This document shows positions 22,618 through 30,417 of a DNA stretch of 64,000 bases, one piece after another. The translations under genes and the position numbers were made by a program. Positions within the stretch are counted from its first letter, which is position 1, and each line of letters opens with the position of its first letter. Origin of the DNA: CALGFI01 sp963786805 (GTDB lineage Bacteria > Actinomycetota > UBA4738 > HRBIN12); the NCBI GenBank assembly GCA_963786805.1, contig CAWBAK010000004.1, positions 124,001-188,000 on the forward strand, in the 5' to 3' direction. The notes beneath the pieces were generated by a model. It saw nothing but the letters and a program-made list of their open reading frames with translations. It made no database searches and was not told where the DNA came from.

Positions 22618-22965
22618 TTATCCGTCGCCTTCCTCGGTGTCGCCGTCCTCATCGACGCCGCCGGCTCCGTCGTCATCTGCGGCGCTGCCGATGACCTCGA
22701 AGTTCGCGTTCAGGTTGACCTCGACCTGACTGCCGTCGGCGAGGCGCACCTCGACCGAGTACGCGGCGCCGTCGTCGCCGATCTCGGACTCGGTGACGGT
22801 TCCACCCCCGGTGTGCTCGAGGGCCACCGCGGTCGCCTGCTCGAGGTCGCTTCCCGTCAGCGGTTGGTCGTCGTCCCCCATCGTGGCGACGCCGATCCCG
22901 GTGCCGATGCCGATCACGGCCACCCCGGCAAGTGCTCCGACGATCACCTTGCTTCTCGTCTTCAT
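22618..22965 (-). CDS. exported PepSY-domain protein
   Basis: 115 residues from ATG 22965 with GGAGGAGG upstream. One N-terminal membrane/signal segment (VIVGALAGVAVIGIGTGIGV) is followed by a single PepSY domain (LEQATAVALEHTGGGTVTESE, then YSVEVRLADGSQVEVNLN) and an acidic Asp/Glu/Gly tail. PepSY domains are thought to inhibit or bind peptidases or act in signalling outside the membrane. It lies downstream of the two-component genes on the same strand, and its promoter region carries the same CTGAA repeats found before the regulator gene, so it is probably a regulon member. Confidence 0.85.
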   Translation of the reverse strand: MKTRSKVIVGALAGVAVIGIGTGIGVATMGDDDQPLTGSDLEQATAVALEHTGGGTVTESEIGDDGAAYSVEVRLADGSQVEVNLNANFEVIGSAADDDGAGGVDEDGDTEEGDG

Positions 22966-23042
22966 CGTTGCCTCCTCCTGCGGCGGCCCGGACGCGATCT
23001 GCGGGTCGGCCCGCCACACCCGGACAGGATGCGTTCCCGAAG

Positions 23043-23069
23043 CTGAGGCTGGGCTGAACGACCCTGAAC
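23043..23069. promoter_or_regulatory. putative response-regulator binding site (CTGAA direct repeats) upstream of the PepSY gene
   Basis: Three spaced half-sites: CTGAG at 23043, CTGAAC at 23054 and CTGAAC at 23064, with steps of 11 and 10 bp, i.e. on one face of the helix. This is the spacing bound by OmpR/PhoB-type regulators as tandem dimers. The site is about 80-105 bp upstream of the PepSY start and just after the kinase stop. Confidence 0.6.
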
Positions 23070-23077
23070 GAGCGGGA

Positions 23078-24418
23078 TCAGCCCGTCCGCGCCGGGAAGC
23101 GGAGCTCGAAACGGGCGCCTCCGAGTTGGCTCTCGGTCACGACGACCGTGGCGCCGTGCGCGAGCGCGATCTCCCGGACGATCGCCAGGCCGAGCCCGCT
23201 GCCGCCCGAGTCCCGGTCGCGCGCCTCCTCCAGCCGCACGAACCGCTCGAAGATCCGGTCGCGCTCATCCGGCGCGATCCCGGTCCCGTCGTCGTCGACG
23301 GTGAGCACCACCTCGCCGTCGGCCTGGCGGAGGGAGAGCGCGACCGCACGGCGCGCGTGCCGCCCGGCGTTCTCGAGGAGGTTGCGCACCAACCGCTCGA
23401 GCTGCGCTCGGTCACCTTCGACCCGGCCGCCCGAGACGTTCGAGGGGTCGACGTGCAGATCCGACGCCGAGCCGTTCAGACGCGATGCCTCCGCGAGCAC
23501 GAGGTCGTCGAGGTCGACCGGCTCGCTTCGGCTGCTCAACGTCCCCTCGTCCGCCCGCGTCAAGAGAAGCAGGTCCTCCACGAGACGCTGGAGGCGCAGG
23601 TCTTCCTCGAGCACGACCTCGGCGAGCTCCGGGGTCCCGATCCGATCCGGATGGGCCATCGCGATCTCGGCGTGCTCGCGGATCGTCGCCACCGGCGAGC
23701 GCAGCTCGTGCGACGCGTCGGAGACGAACCGGCGCTGGCGCGCCTGGCCCTCCTCGAGCCTGCCGAGCATGCGGTTCATCGTCCGCGCGAGGCGCGAGAT
23801 CTCGTCCTTCCCGGCGCGGTGCGGCACCCGGCGATGCAGCTCGCGGCTCGAGATCGCCTCGACCTCGCTCCGGATCGATTCGACCGGCGCGAGGGCGCGT
23901 CCGACGACGAGCCAGGTGACGACGCCGACCACGAGCAGGAGCAGCGGGATCCCCCCGGCGAGGAGGCCGGCCGTGGCGACGGTCGACTCGGTGACGGTTT
24001 CGAGGCTCATCCCGACGATCACCGTCACGGGACCGCTCGAGCCGATGGCCGAGGTCGCCACGACCAGGAACGGTTCGCCCTCGTCGACCGGCCCCGGATC
24101 GAGCCGCCGCGTCTCGCCGGGCGCCAAACGAACGACCGGAGCCGGCCCGGACAGGTTGGCGCTCGACGCCACCACGTCGCCCTGCGCGTCGAGGGCCTGC
24201 GCGAACTCCTCCTCCTGGTCGCCGATCGGGATCGGCTCGCCCGGCGGCGGCGAGCGCAGGAAGTCGGCGACCGTCGCGGCTCGCACGAGCGCGGCCGTGC
24301 GGACGTCGTCGGTCAGCGATCGGCGGAGCAGGCTCACCATGAGCACCGACCCGATCAGCAGGGCCACGCCCACGACGACGACCGCGAGCGCGGTCGTCCG
24401 CACGCGCACGCTACCCAC
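23078..24418 (-). CDS. sensor histidine kinase
   Basis: 446 residues. TM1 (TTALAVVVVGVALLIGSVLM), an outside sensor region of about 110 residues, TM2 (LLAGGIPLLLLVVGVVTWLV), HAMP, HisKA with the phosphorylated His in DASHELRSPVATIREH, then HATPase with RLVRNLLENAGRHA, DDDGTGIAPDERDRIFERF and GGSGLGLAIV. It passes phosphate to the OmpR-type regulator encoded just upstream; GTG 24418 overlaps the regulator stop by 8 bp. Signal unknown. Confidence 0.95.
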   Translation of the reverse strand: MGSVRVRTTALAVVVVGVALLIGSVLMVSLLRRSLTDDVRTAALVRAATVADFLRSPPPGEPIPIGDQEEEFAQALDAQGDVVASSANLSGPAPVVRLAPGETRRLDPGPVDEGEPFLVVATSAIGSSGPVTVIVGMSLETVTESTVATAGLLAGGIPLLLLVVGVVTWLVVGRALAPVESIRSEVEAISSRELHRRVPHRAGKDEISRLARTMNRMLGRLEEGQARQRRFVSDASHELRSPVATIREHAEIAMAHPDRIGTPELAEVVLEEDLRLQRLVEDLLLLTRADEGTLSSRSEPVDLDDLVLAEASRLNGSASDLHVDPSNVSGGRVEGDRAQLERLVRNLLENAGRHARRAVALSLRQADGEVVLTVDDDGTGIAPDERDRIFERFVRLEEARDRDSGGSGLGLAIVREIALAHGATVVVTESQLGGARFELRFPARTG

Positions 24419-25088
24419 CGTCGGCCGCCAGTCGGTAGCCGGAACCCCGCACGGTCTGGATCGCGTTGCGTTCGAAGGGGCGGTCGATCTTGTTCCGGAG
24501 GTGCGCGACGTACACCTCGACGATGTTCGGGTCGCCCTCGAAGTCGTAGTCCCACACGTGCTGGAGGATGTCGAGCTTGGACAGGACCTCTCCCTTGCGC
24601 CGCAGGAGGAACTCGATGACGGAGGACTCTCGTGCGGTCAGGTCGAGCTCGACGTCTCCCCTCCAGCCTCGGCGGGCTCCGGGGTCGAACCGAAGGTCCC
24701 CGGCCTGCAGGACCGCCGGGCGTTCGGCGGCTCCCCGCCGCATCAGGGCGCGGAGCCGCGCCACCAGCACGACGTAGGAGAACGGCTTGGTGAGGTAGTC
24801 GTCCGCGCCGGTGTCGAGGGCCTCGGCCTCGTCGAACTCGCCGTCCTTGGCGGTGAGCATCAGGATCGGCGTCCAGATCCCCTCGTCGCGGAGCGTGGCG
24901 CAGACCTTGAAGCCGTTCACGCCCGGCAGCAGGATGTCCAGGACGACCGCGTCGTAGGGGTGCTCGCGCGCCATCCACAGGCCGTCGTTCCCGTTCAGGG
25001 CGACGTCGGTCGCGAACCCCTCGGCCTCCAGGCCGCGCTTGAGCCCTGCGGCGAGCCGCTTCTCGTCCTCGACGACCAGGACCCGCAC
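24411..25088 (-). CDS. OmpR/PhoB-family response regulator
   Basis: 225 residues. The receiver domain has acidic pocket VEDEKR, phosphorylated Asp51 in VVLDILLPGVNGFK, Thr in LMLTAKD and Lys in DDYLTKPFSYVVL. The winged-helix output domain has DLTARESSVIEFLLRRKGEV and VEVYVAHLRNKIDRP, ending VRGSGYRLA. Start is GTG 25088. It should bind tandem direct repeats; the region before it holds two such pairs shared with the divergent secreted-protein gene, and similar sites precede the PepSY gene. Autoregulation plus control of those two genes is the simplest reading. Confidence 0.95.
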   Translation of the reverse strand: MRVLVVEDEKRLAAGLKRGLEAEGFATDVALNGNDGLWMAREHPYDAVVLDILLPGVNGFKVCATLRDEGIWTPILMLTAKDGEFDEAEALDTGADDYLTKPFSYVVLVARLRALMRRGAAERPAVLQAGDLRFDPGARRGWRGDVELDLTARESSVIEFLLRRKGEVLSKLDILQHVWDYDFEGDPNIVEVYVAHLRNKIDRPFERNAIQTVRGSGYRLAADGG

Positions 25089-25133
25089 CGTCGGCCTCGT
25101 TCCTCTCCCCGGCCGGCCATCTTCTCAGGGGTT

Positions 25134-25182
25134 CCTGAAAGCCGCCTGAACGCCGGCGCGCTTCCTTCAGCCCGGGTTCAGC
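25134..25182. promoter_or_regulatory. two pairs of CTGAA/TTCAG direct repeats in the divergent promoter
   Basis: CCTGAA at 25134-25139 and 25145-25150 and, in the opposite sense, TTCAGC at 25166-25171 and 25177-25182. Each pair has an exact 11-bp step, and the two pairs mirror each other. They lie between the regulator gene (minus strand) and the secreted-protein gene (plus strand), so one pair can serve each promoter. Same half-site as at 23043-23069. Confidence 0.65.
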
Positions 25183-25228
25183 GACGGTGGGACATCCTCG
25201 GATGACCAAGACACCGAGGAGGTGCGAC

Positions 25229-25969
25229 ATGAACCGAAGGCTCGCCGCACTCGGCATCGCGACCGGGCTCGCGCTCGGAACGTTGCCGGCCGGGATCGCC
25301 GGCGCAGGCTCGTGCAACGCCCCGCTGCCGCAGGGGAGCGAAACGGTCACGCTCGACCCGGCCGACTTCGTGGACCGGATCGACAATCCCTTCTTCCCGA
25401 TGGCGCCAGGAACCCGATGGGTGTACCGGGAGTTCGACCTCGAGGCGTCGCAGCGCGTCGTGGTGACCGTCCTTTCGCGCACGAAGGACATCTCCGGCAT
25501 CCAGGCGACGGTCGTGCACGACGTCGTGTCCGAGCGCGGCGAGCTCATCGAGAACACCTTCGACTGGTACGCGCAGGATTCCTGCGGGAACGTCTGGTAC
25601 CTGGGTGAGAACACGAAGGAGTACGAGAACGGCGAGGTCGTCACCACGGCGGGATCGTGGGAGCACGGCGTCGACGGCGCCATGGCGGGTGTCATCATGC
25701 CCGCCGACCCGCAGGTCGGCCTGGCCTACCGGCAGGAGTACTACGCCGGAGAGGCCGAGGACGCCGGCGAGGTCATGAGCCTGGACGAGCAGGCACAGGT
25801 GCCGTTCGGCCACTTCCGCGACGTCCTGCTGACGAAGGACTTCACGCCGCTGCACCGGCGGGTCCTCGAGTACAAGATGTACGCGAGAGGCATCGGGCCG
25901 GTCCTGGTGCTGGGTGTGTCGGGCGGTTCGGACCGCGAGGAGCTGCTCCGCTTCCGCGCGCCGTCGTAG
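25229..25969 (+). CDS. secreted protein of unknown function, likely controlled by the adjacent two-component system
   Basis: 246 residues from ATG 25229 with GGAGGT five bases upstream. Signal peptide (LAALGIATGLALGTLPAGIAGA). The mature part begins with a Cys and contains PADFVDRIDNPFFPMAPGTRW, NTFDWYAQDSCGNVWYLGE and GDVLLTKD-like strands, a beta-rich pattern I recall from uncharacterised secreted proteins of several phyla. No catalytic motif is evident. It is divergent from the regulator gene with shared CTGAA repeats, so I infer it is a target, perhaps a sensor input or envelope protein. A run of four FxWYAQD/YLGEN residues marks the family. Confidence 0.7.
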   Translation: MNRRLAALGIATGLALGTLPAGIAGAGSCNAPLPQGSETVTLDPADFVDRIDNPFFPMAPGTRWVYREFDLEASQRVVVTVLSRTKDISGIQATVVHDVVSERGELIENTFDWYAQDSCGNVWYLGENTKEYENGEVVTTAGSWEHGVDGAMAGVIMPADPQVGLAYRQEYYAGEAEDAGEVMSLDEQAQVPFGHFRDVLLTKDFTPLHRRVLEYKMYARGIGPVLVLGVSGGSDREELLRFRAPS

Positions 25970-25975
25970 AGACCG

Positions 25976-26629
25976 CTACCGTCCGTTCGCCGAGAAGTGC
26001 TGGTAGTCCTGGGCCGAGCTCCAGGTCCCGCCCCACTCCCAGCCGATCCGGTGGAAGGCGCGCCAGACGACGTCGCGCTCGAAGATCATCCCCGGCCGGA
26101 CGTCCGAGCGGTCGGCGTAGGGTTCGCCGTTCGGCGGCGAGACGTAGGACCCGTCGACGTACGGGTTCTCGACCGGGTTGACGTCGATCGCGCGTCCGTA
26201 CGCGTGTTGCGACCACACGGTCGTTCCCGCCACGTAGCGGCAGTTGAACGCCGAGGTGTTGTCGTGCCGCATCGACTCCCGGTCGTCGGCGTCGTACCGG
26301 TCGACGAGGCGCAGGCGGCGGATCGGGAACTCGCGCCGGTAGAGGCGGCGGAACACCTCGACGATCTCGTCGGCCCAGCGCCGGTGCACGACCAAGCGGC
26401 CGCGGTGCGCCTCCCCATCGAACCCGAGATACGTGAGACGCACGAGTCGCAGGGCCTTCAGGCCGACCGGACACCCCTCGTGCCACGAGCTCCCCGTCAT
26501 CAGCTCCTGCGTCTCGCGGTCCAGTCGAGAGATCGACGCCGCGAAGGGCTCGCCTCCACCGGCCCCGACATCAGCAGGAACCCCGACGACGGCGACCACG
26601 ATCGCGACGACGAGCAGCGAACGGCGCAC
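25976..26629 (-). CDS. secreted M15-family peptidase (D-Ala-D-Ala carboxypeptidase-like)
   Basis: 217 residues. GTG 26629 lies 2 nt after the STAS stop. Signal segment RSLLVVAIVVAVVGVPADVGA. The zinc-site motifs are complete: SQHAYGRAIDVNP supplies His and Asp, and WEWGGTWSSAQDYQHF supplies the second His. M15 enzymes trim or cut peptidoglycan stem peptides outside the membrane. The segment between carries NCRYVAGT with a possible structural Cys. It is convergent with the secreted-protein gene (6-nt gap). Confidence 0.88.
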   Translation of the reverse strand: MRRSLLVVAIVVAVVGVPADVGAGGGEPFAASISRLDRETQELMTGSSWHEGCPVGLKALRLVRLTYLGFDGEAHRGRLVVHRRWADEIVEVFRRLYRREFPIRRLRLVDRYDADDRESMRHDNTSAFNCRYVAGTTVWSQHAYGRAIDVNPVENPYVDGSYVSPPNGEPYADRSDVRPGMIFERDVVWRAFHRIGWEWGGTWSSAQDYQHFSANGR

Positions 26630-26631
26630 GT

Positions 26632-26958
26632 CTAGGCGGTGGCCGCGGCCTGTTCGATCCGCCAGAGCCCGACCTCGTCCAGCCTCGTCATCACTAGGAC
26701 CCGCATGACCGGAGGGGAGGGCTCGCGGAGCACGAGCGCCCGTCCTCGCATCGACAGGCCGAGCTTGACCAGACTTCGGACGCCGGAGCTGTCGAGGAAC
26801 CGGACGCGGGACAGGTCCAGCACGAGCGCCCCGCTCCCCACGATGACGCGCTGAACGGCCTCGTCGAACCGGTCGGAGGTCGTCCGATCGAGGTCGCCGG
26901 CCACCCACAGCTCCTGGGGTGAGACCTCCTCGATCTCCATGGACACCTGCCTGGTCAC
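26632..26958 (-). CDS. STAS-domain anti-sigma factor antagonist
   Basis: About 108 residues; start GTG 26958 or ATG 26940. Single STAS domain: ELWVAGDLDRTTSDRF, then LVLDLSRVRFLDSSGVRSL, where the Ser pair is the usual phosphorylation site of SpoIIAA/RsbV-type proteins. The unphosphorylated form would bind an anti-sigma kinase and free a stress sigma factor; neither partner is encoded nearby. Immediately upstream of the M15 peptidase gene and probably cotranscribed. Confidence 0.88.
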   Translation of the reverse strand: MTRQVSMEIEEVSPQELWVAGDLDRTTSDRFDEAVQRVIVGSGALVLDLSRVRFLDSSGVRSLVKLGLSMRGRALVLREPSPPVMRVLVMTRLDEVGLWRIEQAAATA

Positions 26959-27048
26959 CCCTCCACCCTCTCGCTCCCTCGTTCTCTCGGTCAAGGGACC
27001 CTTTTCACCCATCTCAAGTGGGGGTTCCACCGAGTCGAAACCCTAGGG

Positions 27049-27876
27049 GTGAAGTCCTGTCCTTTCTGCGCGGCCGAGCTTCGCGACTCGGTCATCCGGT
27101 GCACACGGTGCCGTCGGTCACTCGACGGGACGGCCGATCCCGAGCACGACTCGGCGCCGGCGGCATCGTCGTCGTCGCCGGTCGCGACGCGCGTCGAGCC
27201 TCGGGCGCCGGCCGCAAGCCCGACGCCGTGGGTTACGGAGGCCTGGGCCTCCCCCTCCACGAGGGCGCCGATGGAGTACGACCCTGGGTTCGACGTCGGC
27301 GCCATGCGCGCCCTGCCGCGGGAGCGACGCCAGTCGGCCCGTCCCGACTTCGTCCTGCTCCTCGCGTCGGTTGCGGCCTGCGCCGCCGCCTATCTCGCGT
27401 GGAAGTCCGTCCCGCTCCCCTGGGTCGAGCTCGTGATCACCGACACGAGGGACCTCGATCCCGTGCTCGTCGGGAACGTCGCGCTCCGCGGTGAGCTCGC
27501 CCTGGTCGGGACGATCGGGCTGGCACTCGCCGGGGTCCTCGGGACCCTCGGGGTGACCTGGCTGTTCTACGGGATCGACCGCGGGTCCAACGTTCCATGG
27601 TTCGTGAACCCCGCCATCGCGATCGCCGCCACGTTGATCGGGATCGGCGGTGCGATCTTGTCGTCCACGGTCTGGTTCGTGTGGAAGGACGCGGCGATCG
27701 AACGCTCGCGCGCCGTGGGACTGTCGCCCGAGAAGCTCAAGGAACTCTTGGACCTGCAGCCGCCGCCCTTCGTCGAGATCCAGCGACAGGCGGGTCTGAT
27801 GCGGTTCGGCGGGGTGATGCTCGTCGGTTTCCTCGCTGCCTGCGCGGCGATGTGGTCCACCCGTCGTCGCGGCTAG
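27049..27876 (+). CDS. zinc-ribbon membrane protein of unknown function
   Basis: 275 residues from GTG 27049. The N-terminus has a zinc ribbon (CPFCAAELRDSVIRCTRC), followed by a Pro/Ala/Ser-rich linker to about residue 95 and four hydrophobic helices (VLLLASVAACAAAYLAW; GLALAGVLGTLGVTWLFYG; AIAIAATLIGIGGAILSS; FGGVMLVGFLAACAAMW). This is the layout of many small zinc-ribbon membrane proteins with no known role. Its stop abuts the stop of the convergent zinc-ribbon gene. Confidence 0.7.
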   Translation: MKSCPFCAAELRDSVIRCTRCRRSLDGTADPEHDSAPAASSSSPVATRVEPRAPAASPTPWVTEAWASPSTRAPMEYDPGFDVGAMRALPRERRQSARPDFVLLLASVAACAAAYLAWKSVPLPWVELVITDTRDLDPVLVGNVALRGELALVGTIGLALAGVLGTLGVTWLFYGIDRGSNVPWFVNPAIAIAATLIGIGGAILSSTVWFVWKDAAIERSRAVGLSPEKLKELLDLQPPPFVEIQRQAGLMRFGGVMLVGFLAACAAMWSTRRRG

Positions 27877-28143
27877 TCAGAACTTCGGGAACGGGTGGCC
27901 ATACCCCTCGACGCGCTTGGCCAACGCTCCGCTCCCGTACCCCCAGCGACGAGGAAGGTCGCCCTTCTTGTCGCACTTGTCGCAGGTGAACGCCGCCCAC
28001 CTCTTGTTCACCGTCTGCACGAAGTGGCAGTGCGGGCATTCGAAGAAGGCGATCTCGCCGTAGCACGTGAAGCACTGATACTCCGCGGCGTCGTCGCCGA
28101 CCAGCTGCGGCGAGTGACACCAGGGACAGGTCAGGTACGCCAT
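27877..28143 (-). CDS. small zinc-ribbon protein with four CxxC pairs
   Basis: 88 residues. Four CxxC pairs (CPWC, CFTC, CPHC, CDKC) suggest two treble-clef or rubredoxin-like zinc sites in tandem; the rest is aromatic (YQCFTCYGEIAFFECPHCHF). ATG 28143 is one nucleotide after the purE stop, so it is probably translated from the purE message. Function unknown; nucleic-acid or protein binding are both possible. Confidence 0.7.
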   Translation of the reverse strand: MAYLTCPWCHSPQLVGDDAAEYQCFTCYGEIAFFECPHCHFVQTVNKRWAAFTCDKCDKKGDLPRRWGYGSGALAKRVEGYGHPFPKF

Positions 28144-28144
28144 G

Positions 28145-28637
28145 TCAGGCCGACGGGTCCGGGTTGAGGAGGATCTGCTCGGCCTGCGCCGCGCGATGCT
28201 TCGTCACGGCCTCGCGGAGCTCGCGCCGCGAGCCGGCCAGGACCTGGGTCGCGAGGATCGCGGCGTTCACCGCGCCCGCCTTCCCGACGGCGAGGACGCC
28301 GACCGGGACGCCACCGGGCATCTGCACCATCGAGAGCAGCGAGTCCAGGCCGCCGAGGAGCTTGGACTCCATCGGCACGCCGAGTACGGGAAGAGTCGTC
28401 TGGGCGGCGACCACGCCGGGAAGCGCAGCGGCCATGCCCGCCGCCGCGATGAAGACCTCGACGCCTCTGGACTCCGCATCGCGGATCCACGACGGAGAGC
28501 TCCTCGGGGGTCCGATGCGCCGAGAGCACCCGGGTCTCGAACGGCACGCCGAGCGAACGCAGCTGGTCGGCGCAGTGCTGCATCGTCTCCCAGTCGGATG
28601 CGGACCCCATCACGACGCCCACGAGCGGCTCGGCCAT
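28145..28637 (-). CDS. purE: N5-carboxyaminoimidazole ribonucleotide mutase PurE (one frame break)
   Basis: Converts N5-CAIR to CAIR in purine synthesis. The signature GVVMGSASDWETMQHCAD opens the protein, with the ribose-phosphate loop SAHRTPEEL, then after a one-base break near 28490 IAAAGMAAALPGVVA, PVLGVPM and LLSMVQMPGGVPV. About 163 residues, the bacterial class I size. ATG 28637. No purK is adjacent. A break in so central a gene argues for a sequencing indel. Confidence 0.92.
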
Positions 28638-28672
28638 GGGCGCAGTCTAGAGCCTGCCGCGAACGGCCGCGG

Positions 28673-30086
28673 CTACGCGGACGCGATCCGCTCGCCCAGC
28701 TCCGCGGCGATCTCGACGAGGGCGAGCACGTCCTCCTCGGTCGTTCGGAAGTTCACGAAGCACGGCCGCAGGTAGACCTCGTCGTCGATCAGCGCGCTCG
28801 CGATCCACACGCGGCCGTCCGCCTGCAGCATGTCCGCAAGACGCTGGTTGTGCGCGTTCAGGTCGGTGACGCCGGGCGGGACGTGGCGGAACGGGACGAT
28901 CGACAGCACCGGCTCGGCCGAGCGCTTCGAAGTCCGGCCGGGCCTCGACCGTCTCCCACAGCAGGTGCGCCTCGCGCAGGTTGCGCTCGATCGCCTCGCC
29001 GAACGCCCGCGCGCCGTGCGCCCGCATCGCGAGCCAGAACTTGAGCGCGCGGAACGGGCGCGAGTACTCGAACGTGATGTCGACGGCATGCAGCTCGTGA
29101 CGCTGGTGCGGCAGGTACCCCTGCTCGTGCGCGAAGGACGCGGCGAGGTCCTCCTGGTTCCGAACCAACACCACGCCGCACGCCTTCGGCAGGTACAGCC
29201 ACTTGTGCGCGTCCACCGAGACCGAGCGCGCGCGCTCGAAACCGCGGAAGAGCTCGGGGCGGACCGCCGCGGCCGGGATCCCGTACGCGCCGTCGACGTG
29301 CATCCAAACCCCGCGCTCCTCGCAGATGTCGGCGATCGCCTCGAGCGGGTCGATCGCTCCCGTCAGCGTGGTCCCGGCCGTCGCGACCACCGCCACCGGC
29401 GTGATGCCCTCGGCGCGATCGCGGTCGATGGCCTCGGCGAGCAACTCGGGCACGAGTCCCCGGTCCGGCCCGAGCGGGATCGCTCGGAGGTGGCGGGAAC
29501 CGATCCCCAGCATCTCGATGGCGCGCGTGATCGAGTAATGGACCTCCTCGGAGCAGTACACGGCCGGTCGCGCGCCCTCCAGCCCGTCGAGCCGGCTTCC
29601 GGGCAGCGCGTGCTCGCGCGCCGCCGCGAGGGCGGAGGTGTTCGAGATCGTCCCGCCGCTCGTGAACGCGCCGGCGCAGGTAGCCGGGTATCCCACGAAC
29701 TCGGCCGCCCAGCGCACGGCCTGCCGCTCGATCTCGGTCGCGGCGCCCGCGTCGACCGCGAGGTTGATGTCGTACGTGTGCGCGAGGAGATCGCCGATCG
29801 CGCCGATCTCGAGGCCGCTCGAGCCGATGAACGCGAAGTACCGCGGCCGAGGCTGCGCGATCGACTCGTCGAGGATCCGCGCGGTGTCGTCGAGCGCCTC
29901 GTGGACGGGAGCGGGATCGTGCGGGAGCCCGGCGCGGAGCAGCGCGCGCACGCGCTCGTCGAGCTGGGGTTCCTCGGGACGGAAACGGTCGAACGAACGC
30001 CACGCCTCGGTGACGAGCTTGACGGCGTGCTCGAGCGCCTCCTCGCGCGACGCGTCGAGCCGGAGCGGCCGTTCCAGGTCGGTCAC
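28673..30086 (-). CDS. PLP-dependent group II amino-acid decarboxylase (one frame break)
   Basis: About 470 residues of the aromatic-L-amino-acid/glutamate decarboxylase family. Motifs: FTSGGTISNTSALAAARE (phosphate loop), EEVHYSITRAIEMLG (stacking His), WMHVDGAYGIPA (Asp for pyridine N) and SVDAHKWLYLPKACGVVLV (PLP Lys). One base is out of frame near 28915, after which the expected C-terminus continues (NQRLADMLQADGRVW to LGERIASA). GTG 30086. Substrate (aromatic amino acid, Glu, Asp or other) cannot be fixed. Confidence 0.88.
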
Positions 30087-30218
30087 ACCGCCGATGCTAC
30101 CTTCGGCAACTCGCCGAGCGCCGCGCGTTCCCCCCGCTTCTCACACATGACGCGATCCGTACCTACGGATCGGCGGCGAACCACGTTTGCCGCGCGATCC
30201 CCGCGTACGATTCGATCG

Positions 30219-30417
30219 ATGGCCGACGATGCGATCCTCGAAGAGCTTCGGCTCGTCGATCGATTCGGCTCGGGAGCAGTTCGCGGCCGACCCCGGAGAA
30301 GAAACAGCCGATCGGCTGGCGCGAGGGGTCGCACAGAGCCTGTCGTCCGAGGCGAGAGAGCAAGCCACCTACTTCGCGGTCCGTCGGTGGCTCCTGGAGG
30401 GTCGCGCGATCGGCTAG
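30219..30417 (+). CDS. tiny protein, paralogue of the one at 31690-31881 (one frame break)
   Basis: MADDAILEELRL, then after a one-base break near 30255 IDSAREQFAADPGEETADRL and a C-terminus ending AVRRWLLEGRAIG. With the break repaired it is about 65 residues and clearly related to its mirror-image copy at 31690-31881. About 90 bp before the start are also shared. The stop TAG (30415-30417) overlaps the stop of the convergent MetE-like gene in a CTAG. No known domain; predicted helical. Confidence 0.6.
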
